Source: Pseudomonas mandelii (GTDB lineage: Bacteria; Pseudomonadota; Gammaproteobacteria; Pseudomonadales; Pseudomonadaceae). Taken from it: a stretch of DNA of 64,000 bases. The number at the start of each line of letters is the position of its first letter. Position 1 is the stretch's first letter. The notes beneath the pieces are model-generated. The model worked only from the letters and a program-made list of their open reading frames with translations. It was not told the origin of the DNA and did not search any database. This document shows positions 33,249 through 42,507 of this stretch, piece after piece. The stretch is from positions 6,424,501 through 6,488,500 of the forward strand of contig NZ_LT629796.1 in the NCBI RefSeq assembly GCF_900106065.1. Reading direction: 5' to 3'. The position numbers and the translations under genes are program-made.

Positions 33249-34751
33249 TCAGCGTTTTACCGACAGATCGGTCTGGGTCATGCGACTGCGAATGGTGAAC
33301 ACCCCGTCTCCCGAAAGAATCGCACTGCGGGCAAACAGCCGACCGCTCTCCCAGTTCGAAAGCCCCAGTTCCGGCTTGTTCAGCGCATATTGGCCGTCGA
33401 CCCAGCGGGTAATTCCGTTGCCCACAAACGGCGCGTTGACCGCGTTGTAGAAACGCTCATGCGCGGCCCCGTCTTCGCTGATCAGCGACACGGTGAACTG
33501 CGGGCTGTAGCGATTGAACAAGGCGATGGCGCTGTCCAGGTCATCGACGATCTTCAGGCTGACTTCAGGCGTCTCTTCCCATTCCCACTCGCGGCCCAAC
33601 TGCTCCTCGGGCAACGGTTCGGCCAGTGCCTCGGTCTGGTAGCCTTCGGCGCGATACACCTCAACGCTGCCGGTTTGCCATTCAGTCGGCAACCACGACT
33701 CGCTGCCTTCAACGATATGCAGCTTGCAACCCTGGCCCCGGGCGGTGCCCGCCTGCTGTAGGGCGTCGAGAAACAACGGCACCAGCTCAGCGGCGCGGTC
33801 GCGCTGGATCAGGCAGACGTTCAAGGTGTTGCAGACTTTGCGGTCCAGTGAATTGCGTACCACGGCAGCAAAGCGCTGGGCATCAGCGTCTTTGTCAGCG
33901 ATCAGCCAGGCGCCACCAGTGCCGTGCAGACTGACAGCGGTGCCGGCCTGTTGGGCGATGCTGCCCAGTTGGCTGACCGCCCGCCCCGAACCCCGGGCCA
34001 CGGCCAGCGACAAACGACGGTCGGCGAACATCGCCCAACCGGCGGCGTGATTGACGCTTTCCACCAAGGACACCGCGCCGTTCGGCAAACCGGCGTCGCT
34101 GAGTGCCGGGTTCAATGCGTGAGTGACGATGGCCTGAGCGGTGCCCAACGCATCGCTGCCAATGCGCAGCACGGCGGTGTTGCCGGTGCGCAACACACCG
34201 GCGGCGTCGGCGAACACATTCGGCCGGCCTTCGAACACAAATGCGACGATGCCCAGCGGCGACACCACTTGCTCGACCGTCCAGCCGTCGTGCTCGACGC
34301 AACTGATGACCTTGCCGCGAGTCGCCGACGCATCGCGCCAGGCCCGCAGGCCGGCGATCATGTCGCGGCGCATGCGTTCATCGGCGAGCAGTCGCGTGGT
34401 GGAACGCCCGCGGGCCTTGGCGCGTTCGATGTCGGCCAGGTTGGCGGCTTCGATCAAGGCCCAGCACTCGGGGGTTTCCAGGCGTTGGGCAAACAGATCG
34501 AAGAACGCACTGATCGCCTGATCCGGGACGCTGGACAGCGCACTGAACGCCGCTTCGGCGCGCTCGATGGCGACGGCGGCCGCTTGCTGGTCAACCACCG
34601 GGATCAGCAACAACTCGCCACTGACCTGCTCGACCAGCAAATGGTCCCCGGGCTGAAAGCGCGCGGCCAGTTCGGGGCTGACGACAGTGACACGATTACC
34701 GGCAAAAGGGATCGGCGTGCCAGCGACTAGACGTTCGAGCGCAAGAGACAT
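33249..34751 (-). CDS. glutamate-5-semialdehyde dehydrogenase-like (ProA-related) aldehyde dehydrogenase
   Basis: A 500-residue member of the aldehyde dehydrogenase superfamily closest to ProA: PLGIVAFVFEGRPNVFADA (ProA has PLGVIGxIYExRPNV), LRTGNTAVLRIG, the nucleotide site LPNGAVSLVE, and the catalytic Cys in DRKVCNTLNVCLI. True ProA is about 420 residues; this one has about 80 residues more, largely at the N terminus (1-75), and lacks the PRGG motif, showing ARGSGRAVSQL instead. It is probably a paralogue with another semialdehyde substrate. The glutaminase gene lies just upstream on the same strand (85-base gap), which would suit glutamate metabolism. Confidence 0.8.
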   Translation of the reverse strand: MSLALERLVAGTPIPFAGNRVTVVSPELAARFQPGDHLLVEQVSGELLLIPVVDQQAAAVAIERAEAAFSALSSVPDQAISAFFDLFAQRLETPECWALIEAANLADIERAKARGRSTTRLLADERMRRDMIAGLRAWRDASATRGKVISCVEHDGWTVEQVVSPLGIVAFVFEGRPNVFADAAGVLRTGNTAVLRIGSDALGTAQAIVTHALNPALSDAGLPNGAVSLVESVNHAAGWAMFADRRLSLAVARGSGRAVSQLGSIAQQAGTAVSLHGTGGAWLIADKDADAQRFAAVVRNSLDRKVCNTLNVCLIQRDRAAELVPLFLDALQQAGTARGQGCKLHIVEGSESWLPTEWQTGSVEVYRAEGYQTEALAEPLPEEQLGREWEWEETPEVSLKIVDDLDSAIALFNRYSPQFTVSLISEDGAAHERFYNAVNAPFVGNGITRWVDGQYALNKPELGLSNWESGRLFARSAILSGDGVFTIRSRMTQTDLSVKR

Positions 34752-34835
34752 GAAGCGGTTTCACCATGCTGTGGGCGGCTGGAAAATGTATAGGAAAATC
34801 CAGGGAGCGTCATTAATCGCTCAGGCCCGAATGCC

Positions 34836-35744
34836 TCAGAACACCGACCAGCCAATCCGCTGGCTCAACAATTCCAGCGCCGCCATGCCGGCCAGCGAGT
34901 TGCCGGCGGCATTCAGTTCCGGTGACCAGACGCACACCGTGAACTGCCCCGGCACCACCGCGACGATTCCCCCGCCCACACCGCTTTTGCCCGGCAAGCC
35001 GACGCGGTAGGCGAAGTTGCCGGCTTCGTCGTACAGCCCGCTGGTGGCCATGATCGAGTTGACCTGCTGGGTCTGGCGCGCGGTAAGGATCTGTTCGCCG
35101 CTGTGTTTGCAGAACCCGTCGTTGGCCAGGAAGCAGAACGCCCGGGCGAGGTCCACGCAATTCATGCGCACCGCGCAATGGCTGAAGTAGCTGCGCAACA
35201 CGGCCTCGACGTCGTTGTGAAAATTGCCGAACGACTGCATCAGGTAGGCCATGGCCGCGTTGCGCGCGCGGTGCTGGTATTCGGATTCGGCGACCTTGCC
35301 GTCCACCATCACCTGCGGATTGCCGGACAAGCGACGGACGAAGTCGCGCATCGACAACGCTGGCGCGGCAAAGCGTGACTGGTTGATGTCGCAGATCACC
35401 AGTGCACCGGCATTGATAAAGGGATTGCGCGGGCGGCCGCGCTCGAATTCCAGCTGCACCAGCGAGTTGAACGGCTGCCCGGAAGGCTCGTGACCGAGGC
35501 GTTCCCAGATCGCCTCGCCGGAGTGATCGATGGCCTGCACCAGGCTGAACACCTTGGAAATGCTCTGCACCGAAAACGGTGTATCGGCATCGCCCGCGCA
35601 ATACAGCTCGCCATCGTTGCCATACACGGCAATGCCCAACTGATTGGCCGGCACCGTGCCGAGGGCGGGAATGTAGTCAGCCACCTTGCCCTGACCGATC
35701 AGCGGCCGGACGGCGTCAAGGATCTCGTTCAACAGCGCTTGCAT
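34836..35744 (-). CDS. glutaminase (serine-dependent, GlsA/GlsB family)
   Basis: It hydrolyses glutamine to glutamate and ammonia in the cytoplasm. The Met at 35744 gives the usual 302-residue protein. Active-site SISK ([12 protein letters not shown]) and the [14 protein letters not shown] region with catalytic Tyr, Lys and Ser are visible, as are [11 protein letters not shown] and [11 protein letters not shown]. Known: this family uses Ser-Lys chemistry like penicillin-binding proteins and aids acid resistance and nitrogen supply. The ProA-like gene lies 85 bases downstream in the same direction, so they may share a transcript. Confidence 0.93.
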   Translation of the reverse strand: MQALLNEILDAVRPLIGQGKVADYIPALGTVPANQLGIAVYGNDGELYCAGDADTPFSVQSISKVFSLVQAIDHSGEAIWERLGHEPSGQPFNSLVQLEFERGRPRNPFINAGALVICDINQSRFAAPALSMRDFVRRLSGNPQVMVDGKVAESEYQHRARNAAMAYLMQSFGNFHNDVEAVLRSYFSHCAVRMNCVDLARAFCFLANDGFCKHSGEQILTARQTQQVNSIMATSGLYDEAGNFAYRVGLPGKSGVGGGIVAVVPGQFTVCVWSPELNAAGNSLAGMAALELLSQRIGWSVF

Positions 35745-35856
35745 GCCGGGTTCCGAAGTCTCGCCCCGTGGGATTGCGGGGACACGGAGGCTAGACGCTG
35801 TTGGTGAGCGCCGGATCACAGATGACCCGACCACAATCTCAACTTCACCCGTCCCC

Positions 35857-35950
35857 CTGTAGGAGCGAGCCTGCTCGCGATAGCTGCCCGTCAGTCAACA
35901 TTGATGGTGTCTGACACACCGCTATCGCGAGCAGGCTCGCTCCCACAGGG
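35857..35950. repeat. BIME (paired REP)
   Basis: CTGTAGGAGCGAGCCTGCTC and GCGAGCAGGCTCGCTCCCAC are facing REP arms, separated by about 40 bases including TGGTGTCTGACACACC. It lies between the divergent glutaminase and bufferin genes. Confidence 0.85.
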
Positions 35951-36136
35951 GGGTTGCACAGGCTCAAGGTGTCGGGGCCGTGTATCGGAGTGTGTACAGA
36001 CGCCCTTGCGACACACCCCATCCATAAAACCCCGCACCAAAGACACATCGCAGATACACCCGCTTGATGAACTGTGCGTGTCGATTGGCCAAGCCGATCA
36101 AAGCGCTCAACTCACTCAACGCTACGGAGTATCACC

Positions 36137-36340
36137 ATGTTCAAGCTCTCGACTTCTTCCCTGACCCTCGGCCTGATCATCGCCGGTGGCCTGGCCCTGT
36201 CCAACGCGGCTTCGGCTTCCGAATCCGAAGCGTTCAGCATGAAACAACTGGCCCACGGCTACAGCCAAGCCCAGGCCGATACCGCGGAAAAACCGGCTGA
36301 AGGCAAATGTGGCGAAGGCAAGTGCGGCGCTGGCGAATAA
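36137..36340 (+). CDS. bufferin-like (BufA/HvfA-type) periplasmic small protein
   Basis: The 67-residue precursor has a signal peptide (MFKLSTSSLTLGLIIAGG, cleaved after SNAASA) and a short mature chain that ends with GKCGEGKCGAGE, the two-cysteine core typical of DUF2282/bufferin-type metallophores. Known: bufferins bind copper after post-translational modification by a DUF692 enzyme (BufB) with BufC. Here only a DoxX-type gene follows; no DUF692 gene is present within the window. The mature peptide may therefore act unmodified, or be modified by an enzyme encoded elsewhere. ATG 36137 follows GGAGT. Confidence 0.75.
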   Translation: MFKLSTSSLTLGLIIAGGLALSNAASASESEAFSMKQLAHGYSQAQADTAEKPAEGKCGEGKCGAGE

Positions 36341-36349
36341 CCCTGTTTC

Positions 36350-36370
36350 GCGGGGCAACCGCTGCCCCGC
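36350..36370 (+). terminator. intercistronic hairpin between bufferin-like and DoxX genes
   Basis: GCGGGGCA and TGCCCCGC form an eight-base stem ten bases after the small-protein stop, without a T-run. It may protect the 3' end of the abundant small-protein message or attenuate the downstream gene. Confidence 0.5.
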
Positions 36371-36397
36371 CTTCCTGACTGAACGGAGATCACGCTC

Positions 36398-36913
36398 ATG
36401 AACACCTCACTTTCATCGGCCGTGAAAGGCCTGCACCTAAACCTTGATCGTGCCGGCAGCTGGCTCGCGCCTTTGACGCTGCGGCTGTTCATTGCCTGGG
36501 AATTCTTCGAGTCGGGCCTGGAAAAATGGAACGGCGAGAACTGGTTCGCCGACATCCAGGACGCCTTCCCGTTTCCGTTCAACCATGTGCCCGCCACGCT
36601 GAACTGGGAACTGTCGATGTGGGCGGAGCTGATTTGCGCCCTGGCCATCCTGGTCGGCTTCGGAACGCGGGTGTCGGCCATCATTCTGATCGTCGTCACG
36701 ATTGTCGCGACCGCTGCCGTTCACTGGCCGGCCGATTGGTCTACATTGAGTGAGCTTGCCCAGGGTTACGCCATCAGCAACAAGGGTCACGGCAACTTCA
36801 AGCTGCCGCTGATCTACCTCGCCGCCATGATGCCGTTGTTGCTCTCGGGTGCCGGCAAGCTCAGCCTGGATGCACTGTTGGCTCGATTCTTCTGGCGTCG
36901 CCATAACCGTTGA
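36398..36913 (+). CDS. DoxX family membrane protein (HvfX-like)
   Basis: The 171-residue protein has four hydrophobic segments: [40 protein letters not shown] with following helix, and [20 protein letters not shown], ending with a basic tail. A polar periplasmic loop contains [20 protein letters not shown]. Known: DoxX-type proteins (HvfX/BufD) often follow small cysteine-containing secreted proteins and are thought to act on electron flow or metal handling at the membrane. It is the second gene of the bufferin operon, starting 58 bases after the small protein; GGAG precedes its ATG. Confidence 0.85.
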   Translation: MNTSLSSAVKGLHLNLDRAGSWLAPLTLRLFIAWEFFESGLEKWNGENWFADIQDAFPFPFNHVPATLNWELSMWAELICALAILVGFGTRVSAIILIVVTIVATAAVHWPADWSTLSELAQGYAISNKGHGNFKLPLIYLAAMMPLLLSGAGKLSLDALLARFFWRRHNR

Positions 36914-36966
36914 CCGACCAGAGTCTCGGGCGCGTCCTCCACTCCCTTGAAAACGGAGCAATCGCC

Positions 36967-37590
36967 ATGAGCCTCACTCTCTACGGTTTTGACGGCAGTA
37001 CCTATGTGCGCACAGTGAAAATGCTGCTTGCTGAAAAAGACGCGGACTTCGACCAGGTGCAGGTCAATGTGATCAAAGGCGAGCCGCATCTGCCGGAACA
37101 TTTGGTGCGGCACCCTTTCGGCAAGGTGCCCGTCATCGACCATGACGGCTTTCGGGTCATCGAAACCGGCGCGATCATCGCCTACCTGGACGAAGTCCTG
37201 CCCGGGCCGTCCATCACACCGGATAACGCCCACGACCGCGCTCGCACTCACATGGCCCAAGGCATCTACGATGCCTATGGCTATGGCAACCTGGTGCAAG
37301 TGTTCGGCTACCATCTTTTTCCTGACTTCATTGGCGGTCAGAATGAAGAGGCGCGCCGCAAAGGGATCGAACATTCGAAACGGGTGTTGCGCGAGCTGAT
37401 GAAAATAAAAGGCACCGATCCATATATCGCCGGTCTTGAACCCAGTATCGGTGACTTTTACCTCGCACCGGGCTGCGCCTACATCGCGATGACGCCGGAT
37501 GCGCCACAGGTGTTTTCGGTGGACGGTTTCGACGGATGGTGGAAACGTATGCAGTCTCTGCCAAGCTACAAGGCCACGCAGCCGAAATAA
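36967..37590 (+). CDS. glutathione S-transferase family protein
   Basis: The start at 36967 (MSLTLYGFDGSTYVRTVKML) follows GGAG nine bases upstream. The 207 residues have a thioredoxin-like domain (Ser/Tyr in DGSTYVR as likely catalytic residue, FGKVPVIDHDG with the cis-Pro, ETGAIIAYLDE) and an all-helical second domain with PSIGDFYLAPGCAYI. Known role: conjugation or reduction with glutathione. It is cotranscribed by position with the DoxX gene (54-base gap) and with the dienelactone hydrolase that follows, a set that could detoxify electrophiles or metals. Confidence 0.88.
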   Translation: MSLTLYGFDGSTYVRTVKMLLAEKDADFDQVQVNVIKGEPHLPEHLVRHPFGKVPVIDHDGFRVIETGAIIAYLDEVLPGPSITPDNAHDRARTHMAQGIYDAYGYGNLVQVFGYHLFPDFIGGQNEEARRKGIEHSKRVLRELMKIKGTDPYIAGLEPSIGDFYLAPGCAYIAMTPDAPQVFSVDGFDGWWKRMQSLPSYKATQPK

Positions 37591-37627
37591 GCCTCAACCT
37601 CACTCACTTGCGTAGACAGGAGCCACC

Positions 37628-38326
37628 ATGAGCGTAACCACCCAATGGATCGAGATCGACAGCGACGAAGGCACCTTCGGCGCTTACCTGGCGATTCCGC
37701 ATACTCGCAAAGGTCCGGGGATCGTGCTGATCCAGGAGATCTTCGGCGTGAATGAACACATCCGCTCGGTCGCGGAGCAATACGCCGCCGATGGTTACCT
37801 GGTGATTGCGCCGGACCTGTTCTGGCGCAACGGCCACCGTATCGAACTGGGTTACGACGAAGCGGGCTGGAAACGCGCCGTCGAGCTGATGAACGCCACC
37901 GACATCGATAAGGCGCAGGACGACATCAAACTGGCCATCGAAGCGCTCGATGCGCAACCGGGCCTGGACGGCGGCATCGCTTCCATCGGTTATTGCTTCG
38001 GCGGCTTGCTGTCCTACCTCACCGCCACTAACGGCCTGGTGGATGTGGCCATCGCCTACTACGGTGGCGGCATCCAGAACCATCTGGACCGCGCCGATGA
38101 AATCGAGGTGCCGTTGCTGATGCACTTCGGTGAACAGGACAGCCACATTCCCCTGGAAGCGGTGGAGAAAATCGCCGAGCGTTTCGACAACAACGACAAC
38201 GTGGAAATCGTCGTGTACCCGGAGGCCGAGCATGGCTTCAACTGCTCGCATCGCGACAGTTACAACCAGCGTGCAGCGGCTGAGGCCCATGGCAATACGT
38301 TGATCTTTCTGGGGCAGGAGCTGTAA
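37628..38326 (+). CDS. dienelactone hydrolase family protein
   Basis: The 232-residue alpha/beta hydrolase has the Cys nucleophile C123 (GYCFGGLLSY), D171 (FGEQDSHIP) and H202 (EAEHGFNC), with E37 (IQEIFGVN) near the oxyanion hole, the DLH catalytic set. CAGGAGCC precedes the start. Known: DLH enzymes open lactone rings in chloroaromatic breakdown but many homologues are broad esterases. No catechol genes are near, so a housekeeping or detoxifying esterase is more likely. The operon ends at the terminator 15 bases downstream. Confidence 0.9.
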   Translation: MSVTTQWIEIDSDEGTFGAYLAIPHTRKGPGIVLIQEIFGVNEHIRSVAEQYAADGYLVIAPDLFWRNGHRIELGYDEAGWKRAVELMNATDIDKAQDDIKLAIEALDAQPGLDGGIASIGYCFGGLLSYLTATNGLVDVAIAYYGGGIQNHLDRADEIEVPLLMHFGEQDSHIPLEAVEKIAERFDNNDNVEIVVYPEAEHGFNCSHRDSYNQRAAAEAHGNTLIFLGQEL

Positions 38327-38337
38327 AGACAAGATGA

Positions 38338-38379
38338 GAAAAAAAGGGACTTCCATTGCTTCGTGGAAGTCCCTTTTTT
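38338..38379 (+). terminator. intrinsic terminator after dienelactone hydrolase
   Basis: GGGACTTCCA and TGGAAGTCCC form a ten-base stem with an eight-base loop, flanked by A-run and six T; it works in both directions. A half REP (CGCGGGCAAGCCTTGCTCC) follows at 38402-38420. Confidence 0.92.
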
Positions 38380-38492
38380 GTTTGCCACTGTGATGGCCTC
38401 TTCGCGGGCAAGCCTTGCTCCTACAGTTCATGCGCCCATTTTGATATGGCGCATGATCTGTACGCGAAGGGGGCGGCGCGGTCTCAAGCCAA

Positions 38493-39467
38493 TCAGCGGC
38501 TGATCTCTTCCACAGCATCGATCACTGGCACCTGCGGATGAGCACCGCGCTCATGCATAGGGGTCGTCGGCGTGCGGTCGATCAGCAGGCTGAGTAACTC
38601 CGGGCGGCTATAGTGGCCGCGCGAATCCATCATGCGTTTGCGCTTGTCGATAAGGCCCATGTCGAGGTCGACGATCACTTCTCCCTCGCCTTCCTGCAGC
38701 GAGCCAAGCACCACACCATCCGGGCTGATGATTGCCGTGAAGCAACCACCGGAAATCGGGCCGATAGGGCAACCGGTGTCGGCCATGATTTGTGCCTGTT
38801 GCTCAGGGTTGAGCCAAGCTGTGGAGTTCACCACAAAGCACGCCGATTCGAGGGCATGCTGGCGAATGTTGACTTCCATTTGCGAGGCAAACAGCGGACC
38901 GGCAAACGACCCCGGGTACATCGAGGCATGAATCTGTTCGCCATCGGCCATCAAGGCGTAACGGGCAAGCGGGTTGTAATGTTCCCAGCACGCCAGTTGG
39001 CCGATGCGCCCTACCACGCTGTCGACAGCGCGCAGCCCGGAGCCATCGCCCATGCCCCAGATCATCCGCTCGTGATAAGTCGGGGAAATCTTGCGCCGGT
39101 GCTGGATCAGCGTGCCATCGGCATCGAACAGCAACTGCGCGTTGTACAGCGTGCCGCCGTCACGTTCGTTGACGCCGATGGACACGACCATGCCGGCCTG
39201 TTTGGCAGCGGCGCCGATGGCATCGGTGGCATCCGAAGGGACCGTAACGGCCTGATCCAGCAGCTTGAGGTGCTCGGTTCCCATTTCGAACGGCGCCTGC
39301 ACGAAAGAAAAGTACGGGTAGTACGGCACGATGGTTTCCGGGAACACGGCGAACTGAACGCCTTGGTCACCGAGTTCAAGAATCTTCTGCACGACTTTAT
39401 TGACGGTGCCTTCACGGCTGTAGAGCACTGGGCTGATTTGTACGGCGGCAGCTTTGACGAGGGTCAT
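38493..39467 (-). CDS. nitrilase (aliphatic type)
   Basis: It hydrolyses a nitrile to acid and ammonia. The Met at 39467 gives [20 protein letters not shown] and a 324-residue enzyme. The catalytic triad is E44 ([10 protein letters not shown]), K126 ([10 protein letters not shown]) and C160 ([10 protein letters not shown]), all in nitrilase-specific motif context. The C terminus keeps [12 protein letters not shown], also typical of true nitrilases. Known substrates are aliphatic or arylaceto-nitriles. The GlxA-type regulator upstream on the same strand, ending about 90 bases before the start, is the likely controller. Confidence 0.92.
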   Translation of the reverse strand: MTLVKAAAVQISPVLYSREGTVNKVVQKILELGDQGVQFAVFPETIVPYYPYFSFVQAPFEMGTEHLKLLDQAVTVPSDATDAIGAAAKQAGMVVSIGVNERDGGTLYNAQLLFDADGTLIQHRRKISPTYHERMIWGMGDGSGLRAVDSVVGRIGQLACWEHYNPLARYALMADGEQIHASMYPGSFAGPLFASQMEVNIRQHALESACFVVNSTAWLNPEQQAQIMADTGCPIGPISGGCFTAIISPDGVVLGSLQEGEGEVIVDLDMGLIDKRKRMMDSRGHYSRPELLSLLIDRTPTTPMHERGAHPQVPVIDAVEEISR

Positions 39468-39554
39468 GGTGGTGATCTCACTGAGGGAAACGGCTTCAAC
39501 GAGATCTAGATTACGACAGTCATATTTTGTCTTAAATGTCGAATACACCACCTT

Positions 39555-40493
39555 TCAGGACACGATCCGATTGGCGCGCTGGATCACTTGCGGCGGTTGC
39601 CCGAACGCCCGGATAAACGCCCGACGCATACGCTCGCGATCACCAAAACCGGTGTCGCTGGCCACCACATCGATGGAGTGCCGACCGGTTTCCATCATCA
39701 GCCGGGCGGCTTCCACCCGCAGGTTTTCGATGGCTTTGGCCGGGGATTGACCGGTTTCGGCATGGAAAACCCGGCTGAACTGCCGTGGGCTGAGATTGGC
39801 TGCGCTGGCCAGCTCTTCGACCGACAGCGTTGATTTGAGGTTGTGTTTGGCATAGGTCAACGCGGCCTGGATGCGATCGGTCTTGGGCTCGAGTTCGAGC
39901 ATCACCGAAAACTGCGACTGCCCTCCCGCACGACGGTGATAAACCACCAATTGCCGGGCCACCACACGTGCGACCTGGGCGCCCAGATCCTTTTCCACCA
40001 GCGCCAGTGCCAGGTCCACGCAAGCGCTCATGCCAGCGGCGGTCCAGATATTGCCGTCATTGATGAAGATGCGGTCTTCTTCGACCTTCACTTTCGGGTA
40101 CGCCCGCTGCAAGGCCGATGCATGACACCAGTGAGTCGTGGCCCGCCGACCATCCAGTAAACCCGCCTCCGCCAGCACAATCGCGCCGGTGCAGATCGAG
40201 CCCAGGCGTCGGGTGGTCAGGCTGGCGTTGCGCAAAAACTTAACCATGCCCGGTGATGTCGGCCGGATCAGGTTGTCCCCCATCACCAGCAGCGTATCGA
40301 AGGAACGCTCGTCAAACGCGCGGGTTTCCACGCCAAAACCGGCCGACGTCATTACAGGGCCGCCCTGCTCCGACAGCAGCGCAATGCTGTACACCGGCTC
40401 GTCGGCCGCCATATTGGCCAACTCGAAGGAAGCGCACATGGCCAGGCCCAGCACCTGGAAACCGGGGTAAACGATGAGTCCGATGTTGTGCAT
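39555..40493 (-). CDS. GlxA-family (DJ-1 + AraC) transcriptional regulator
   Basis: The protein has an N-terminal DJ-1/PfpI-like domain (about 1-180: NIGLIVYPGFQVLGLAMCASFE, then ICTGAIVLAEAGLLDGRRATTHW) and a C-terminal AraC domain with two helix-turn-helix units (LSVEELASAANLSPRQFSRVF; IDVVASDTGFGDRERMRRAF). Met 40493 gives 312 residues; 40517 is an alternative. Known: such regulators sense small metabolites through the DJ-1-like domain and activate catabolic genes. It precedes the nitrilase gene on the same strand, so it probably activates nitrile use. Confidence 0.9.
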   Translation of the reverse strand: MHNIGLIVYPGFQVLGLAMCASFELANMAADEPVYSIALLSEQGGPVMTSAGFGVETRAFDERSFDTLLVMGDNLIRPTSPGMVKFLRNASLTTRRLGSICTGAIVLAEAGLLDGRRATTHWCHASALQRAYPKVKVEEDRIFINDGNIWTAAGMSACVDLALALVEKDLGAQVARVVARQLVVYHRRAGGQSQFSVMLELEPKTDRIQAALTYAKHNLKSTLSVEELASAANLSPRQFSRVFHAETGQSPAKAIENLRVEAARLMMETGRHSIDVVASDTGFGDRERMRRAFIRAFGQPPQVIQRANRIVS

Positions 40494-40600
40494 GGCGGCT
40501 GTCCGATTACGTGGCATGACGTGTTTCAAGCCATCGTAGTAGAACCCTGCCTCCTTCGAAATGGAACCAGTCGTTGGTCAAATAAGGATATGGCCTGGAC

Positions 40601-41221
40601 CTACTTCGCCGAACCATCATGCGGTTTATAAAACCGGAACATCCCGATTTCAGCGGTTTTGATGTACTCCTTGGCCCAGTCCGGTTTCACCGTGCGGTCA
40701 TGAAAATACATCGCGCCACCGGTGCGATCCGGGAGCTGCTTGTTCAGCGCCTTGCGCGCGATTTCCTTGGCCAGGGCATATTGCGTCTCTTCCTGGACGG
40801 TGTCCGGGCGCCCGTCGCACCACCACGAGAACTGGCAGCTCTTGGTCTCTGAACCTTGCTTGACCACCGCGCACACGGTGTCGGGGAAACCAGCGTGGCC
40901 GAGGCGGTTCATGACCACGTTGGCGACGGCGGCCATGTCGTCGGTGTCCTTGCCTTTGGCCTCCCAGTAGATGGAGCGGGCCATGCAGGTTATTGCATCG
41001 TCCAGCGGAGACTTGCCGGCGGGATCGACGGCCTGGACTTCGGATTGGGTGATCGCCTCGGATTTAGGCACCGGTACATCGGCGCTCTTGTCCGCGGCTT
41101 TTTGCTCAAGCACCTGAGCCTTGTCTTCAGCCACTTCTTTTTTTTGCTGCTGGTCGTCGGCAATAACCTGGCCTGCGACAAGGGTAACCACGAGGAACGC
41201 AACGGACCATTTGAAGGACAT
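40601..41221 (-). CDS. SleB-like cell wall hydrolase
   Basis: The start at 41221 gives a signal peptide (MSFKWSVAFLVVTLVAGQVIA). A coiled, charged linker of about 60 residues follows (KKEVAEDKAQVLEQKAADK), then a Hydrolase_2 (SleB) domain from about 85: MARSIYWEAKGKDTDDMAAV with the catalytic Glu, NVVMNRLGHAGFPDTVCAVV and SCQFSWWCDG. Known: SleB-type enzymes are lytic transglycosylases that cut peptidoglycan in the periplasm. The gene is single and divergent from the CAP-domain protein gene, another envelope protein. Confidence 0.88.
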   Translation of the reverse strand: MSFKWSVAFLVVTLVAGQVIADDQQQKKEVAEDKAQVLEQKAADKSADVPVPKSEAITQSEVQAVDPAGKSPLDDAITCMARSIYWEAKGKDTDDMAAVANVVMNRLGHAGFPDTVCAVVKQGSETKSCQFSWWCDGRPDTVQEETQYALAKEIARKALNKQLPDRTGGAMYFHDRTVKPDWAKEYIKTAEIGMFRFYKPHDGSAK

Positions 41222-41387
41222 GATGGAGACACTCTGTTTGGCGTCGAGGGAAGCGCCCGTTTGGCGACTTGGCTTCAGTGTAGTAGCCAAATCATGTCAA
41301 CCGCCGGACAACAAAGCGCAAAAAGGCATTGCGCGGCATGGGGTGGAATCGCGCATCATGGGCGCAGTCAATTCAAGGGAGATTTCC

Positions 41388-42239
41388 ATGCGCGTCCTGT
41401 CATCCGCTCTGCGTTTTGCCGTGTTGCCACTGGGGTTGGTGTTCGCCGCCACTGCTGTGGCCAGCGAAGAAACGCAATTGGTCGAGTCGATCAACGTTTA
41501 CCGCAGCCAGGTACAGCGTTGCGCCGGTCAGGCGTCATCGGTGTTGCCGCCGCTGACGAGCGATTCGCGCCTGAACCTGTCACCCAGCGGAGCTGTCGAC
41601 TTGCAGCAGGCCATGGCTCAAGCGTCGTACCCGATGACCAACGTGCAAGCGATTATGTTGTCCGGACCGCGTGATGCACAGTCCGCCATGACGGCGATCA
41701 AGGAGAGCTTCTGCCAGGTCGTGCTGAACCCGCAATTCATCGACGTCGGTGTCAGCCACCAGGGTCGCGACTGGCGCATTGTGCTCGCGCGACCGCAATT
41801 GACCGCGCGCATGGGTGACGCCGCGGCTGAGGGCCAGAAGTTGCTGGGCTTGCTCAATACCGCCCGCGCCCAACCGCGCCAGTGCGGCGGCCAACCGTTT
41901 GCCGCGACCACGCCGCTGGCCTGGAATGCGACGTTGGCGGCCGCGGCCGAAGCGCATACCCGGGCCATGGCGAATAACAATTTCTTCGACCACAAGGACC
42001 AGGACGGTCGCACACCGGGGGATCGCGCTGAACTGGCGGGATACACCTATCAGGAAATCGGCGAGAACATTGCTGCCGGGCAAGACACCCCGCGCAAGGT
42101 CGTCGATGGCTGGCTGGCCAGCCCCGGGCATTGCGCCAACCTGATGAACCCACAGTTCCGCGAACTGGGCGCGGCCTATGCGGTTGATCCTAAGAGTGAC
42201 GCCGGGATTTACTGGACAGCCATGTTTGGTACGCAATAA
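41388..42239 (+). CDS. CAP (SCP/PR1) domain secreted protein
   Basis: The start at 41388 has AAGGGAG seven bases upstream; the frame is open further back but overlaps the SleB promoter. A signal peptide (RFAVLPLGLVFAATAVA) leads a 283-residue precursor. Residues about 25-145 form an uncharacterised region with two cysteines. A CAP domain follows from about 150: HTRAMANNNFFDHKDQDGRT, YTYQEIGENIAAGQDTPRKV, then WLASPGHCANLMNPQFRELG with the conserved His and Glu. Known: CAP proteins are extracellular or periplasmic; their bacterial role is unclear. Confidence 0.88.
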   Translation: MRVLSSALRFAVLPLGLVFAATAVASEETQLVESINVYRSQVQRCAGQASSVLPPLTSDSRLNLSPSGAVDLQQAMAQASYPMTNVQAIMLSGPRDAQSAMTAIKESFCQVVLNPQFIDVGVSHQGRDWRIVLARPQLTARMGDAAAEGQKLLGLLNTARAQPRQCGGQPFAATTPLAWNATLAAAAEAHTRAMANNNFFDHKDQDGRTPGDRAELAGYTYQEIGENIAAGQDTPRKVVDGWLASPGHCANLMNPQFRELGAAYAVDPKSDAGIYWTAMFGTQ

Positions 42240-42270
42240 AGGCGATGGTCAGAGCGGTGGTTCACCGCTC

Positions 42271-42507
42271 TTACAACGTGTGCTGGCGGTTACCGATGTC
42301 TTTGGCTTTTTCAACTGCCCAGGCCAAAGCGTCCTCCATGTCCAACAGATGCGGACGCGGGTCATTGTCCTCTTTTATGACCGAGCCATCCGGCCGGTAA
42401 ACACCGATGAACATCTTCAGGGAGCCGTCCCTCAATATCTCGGCTTTCACGTCGATCCTGCATCCGTTGGATAGCGTTTCCTTGTGTTCCTCATGGCGTT
42501 CAGTCAT
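42271..42507 (-). CDS. conserved hypothetical protein (78 aa)
   Basis: A small acidic soluble protein with GAGGGAGA eight bases before ATG. It starts MTERHEEHKETLSNGCRIDV, contains KMFIGVYRPDGSVIKEDNDP and a C-terminal amphipathic helix DMEDALAWAVEKAKDIG. It has no signal or membrane segments. Similar short proteins are present in other Pseudomonas as far as I recall, without function. It is convergent with the CAP gene and divergent from lldP. Confidence 0.7.
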   Translation of the reverse strand: MTERHEEHKETLSNGCRIDVKAEILRDGSLKMFIGVYRPDGSVIKEDNDPRPHLLDMEDALAWAVEKAKDIGNRQHTL

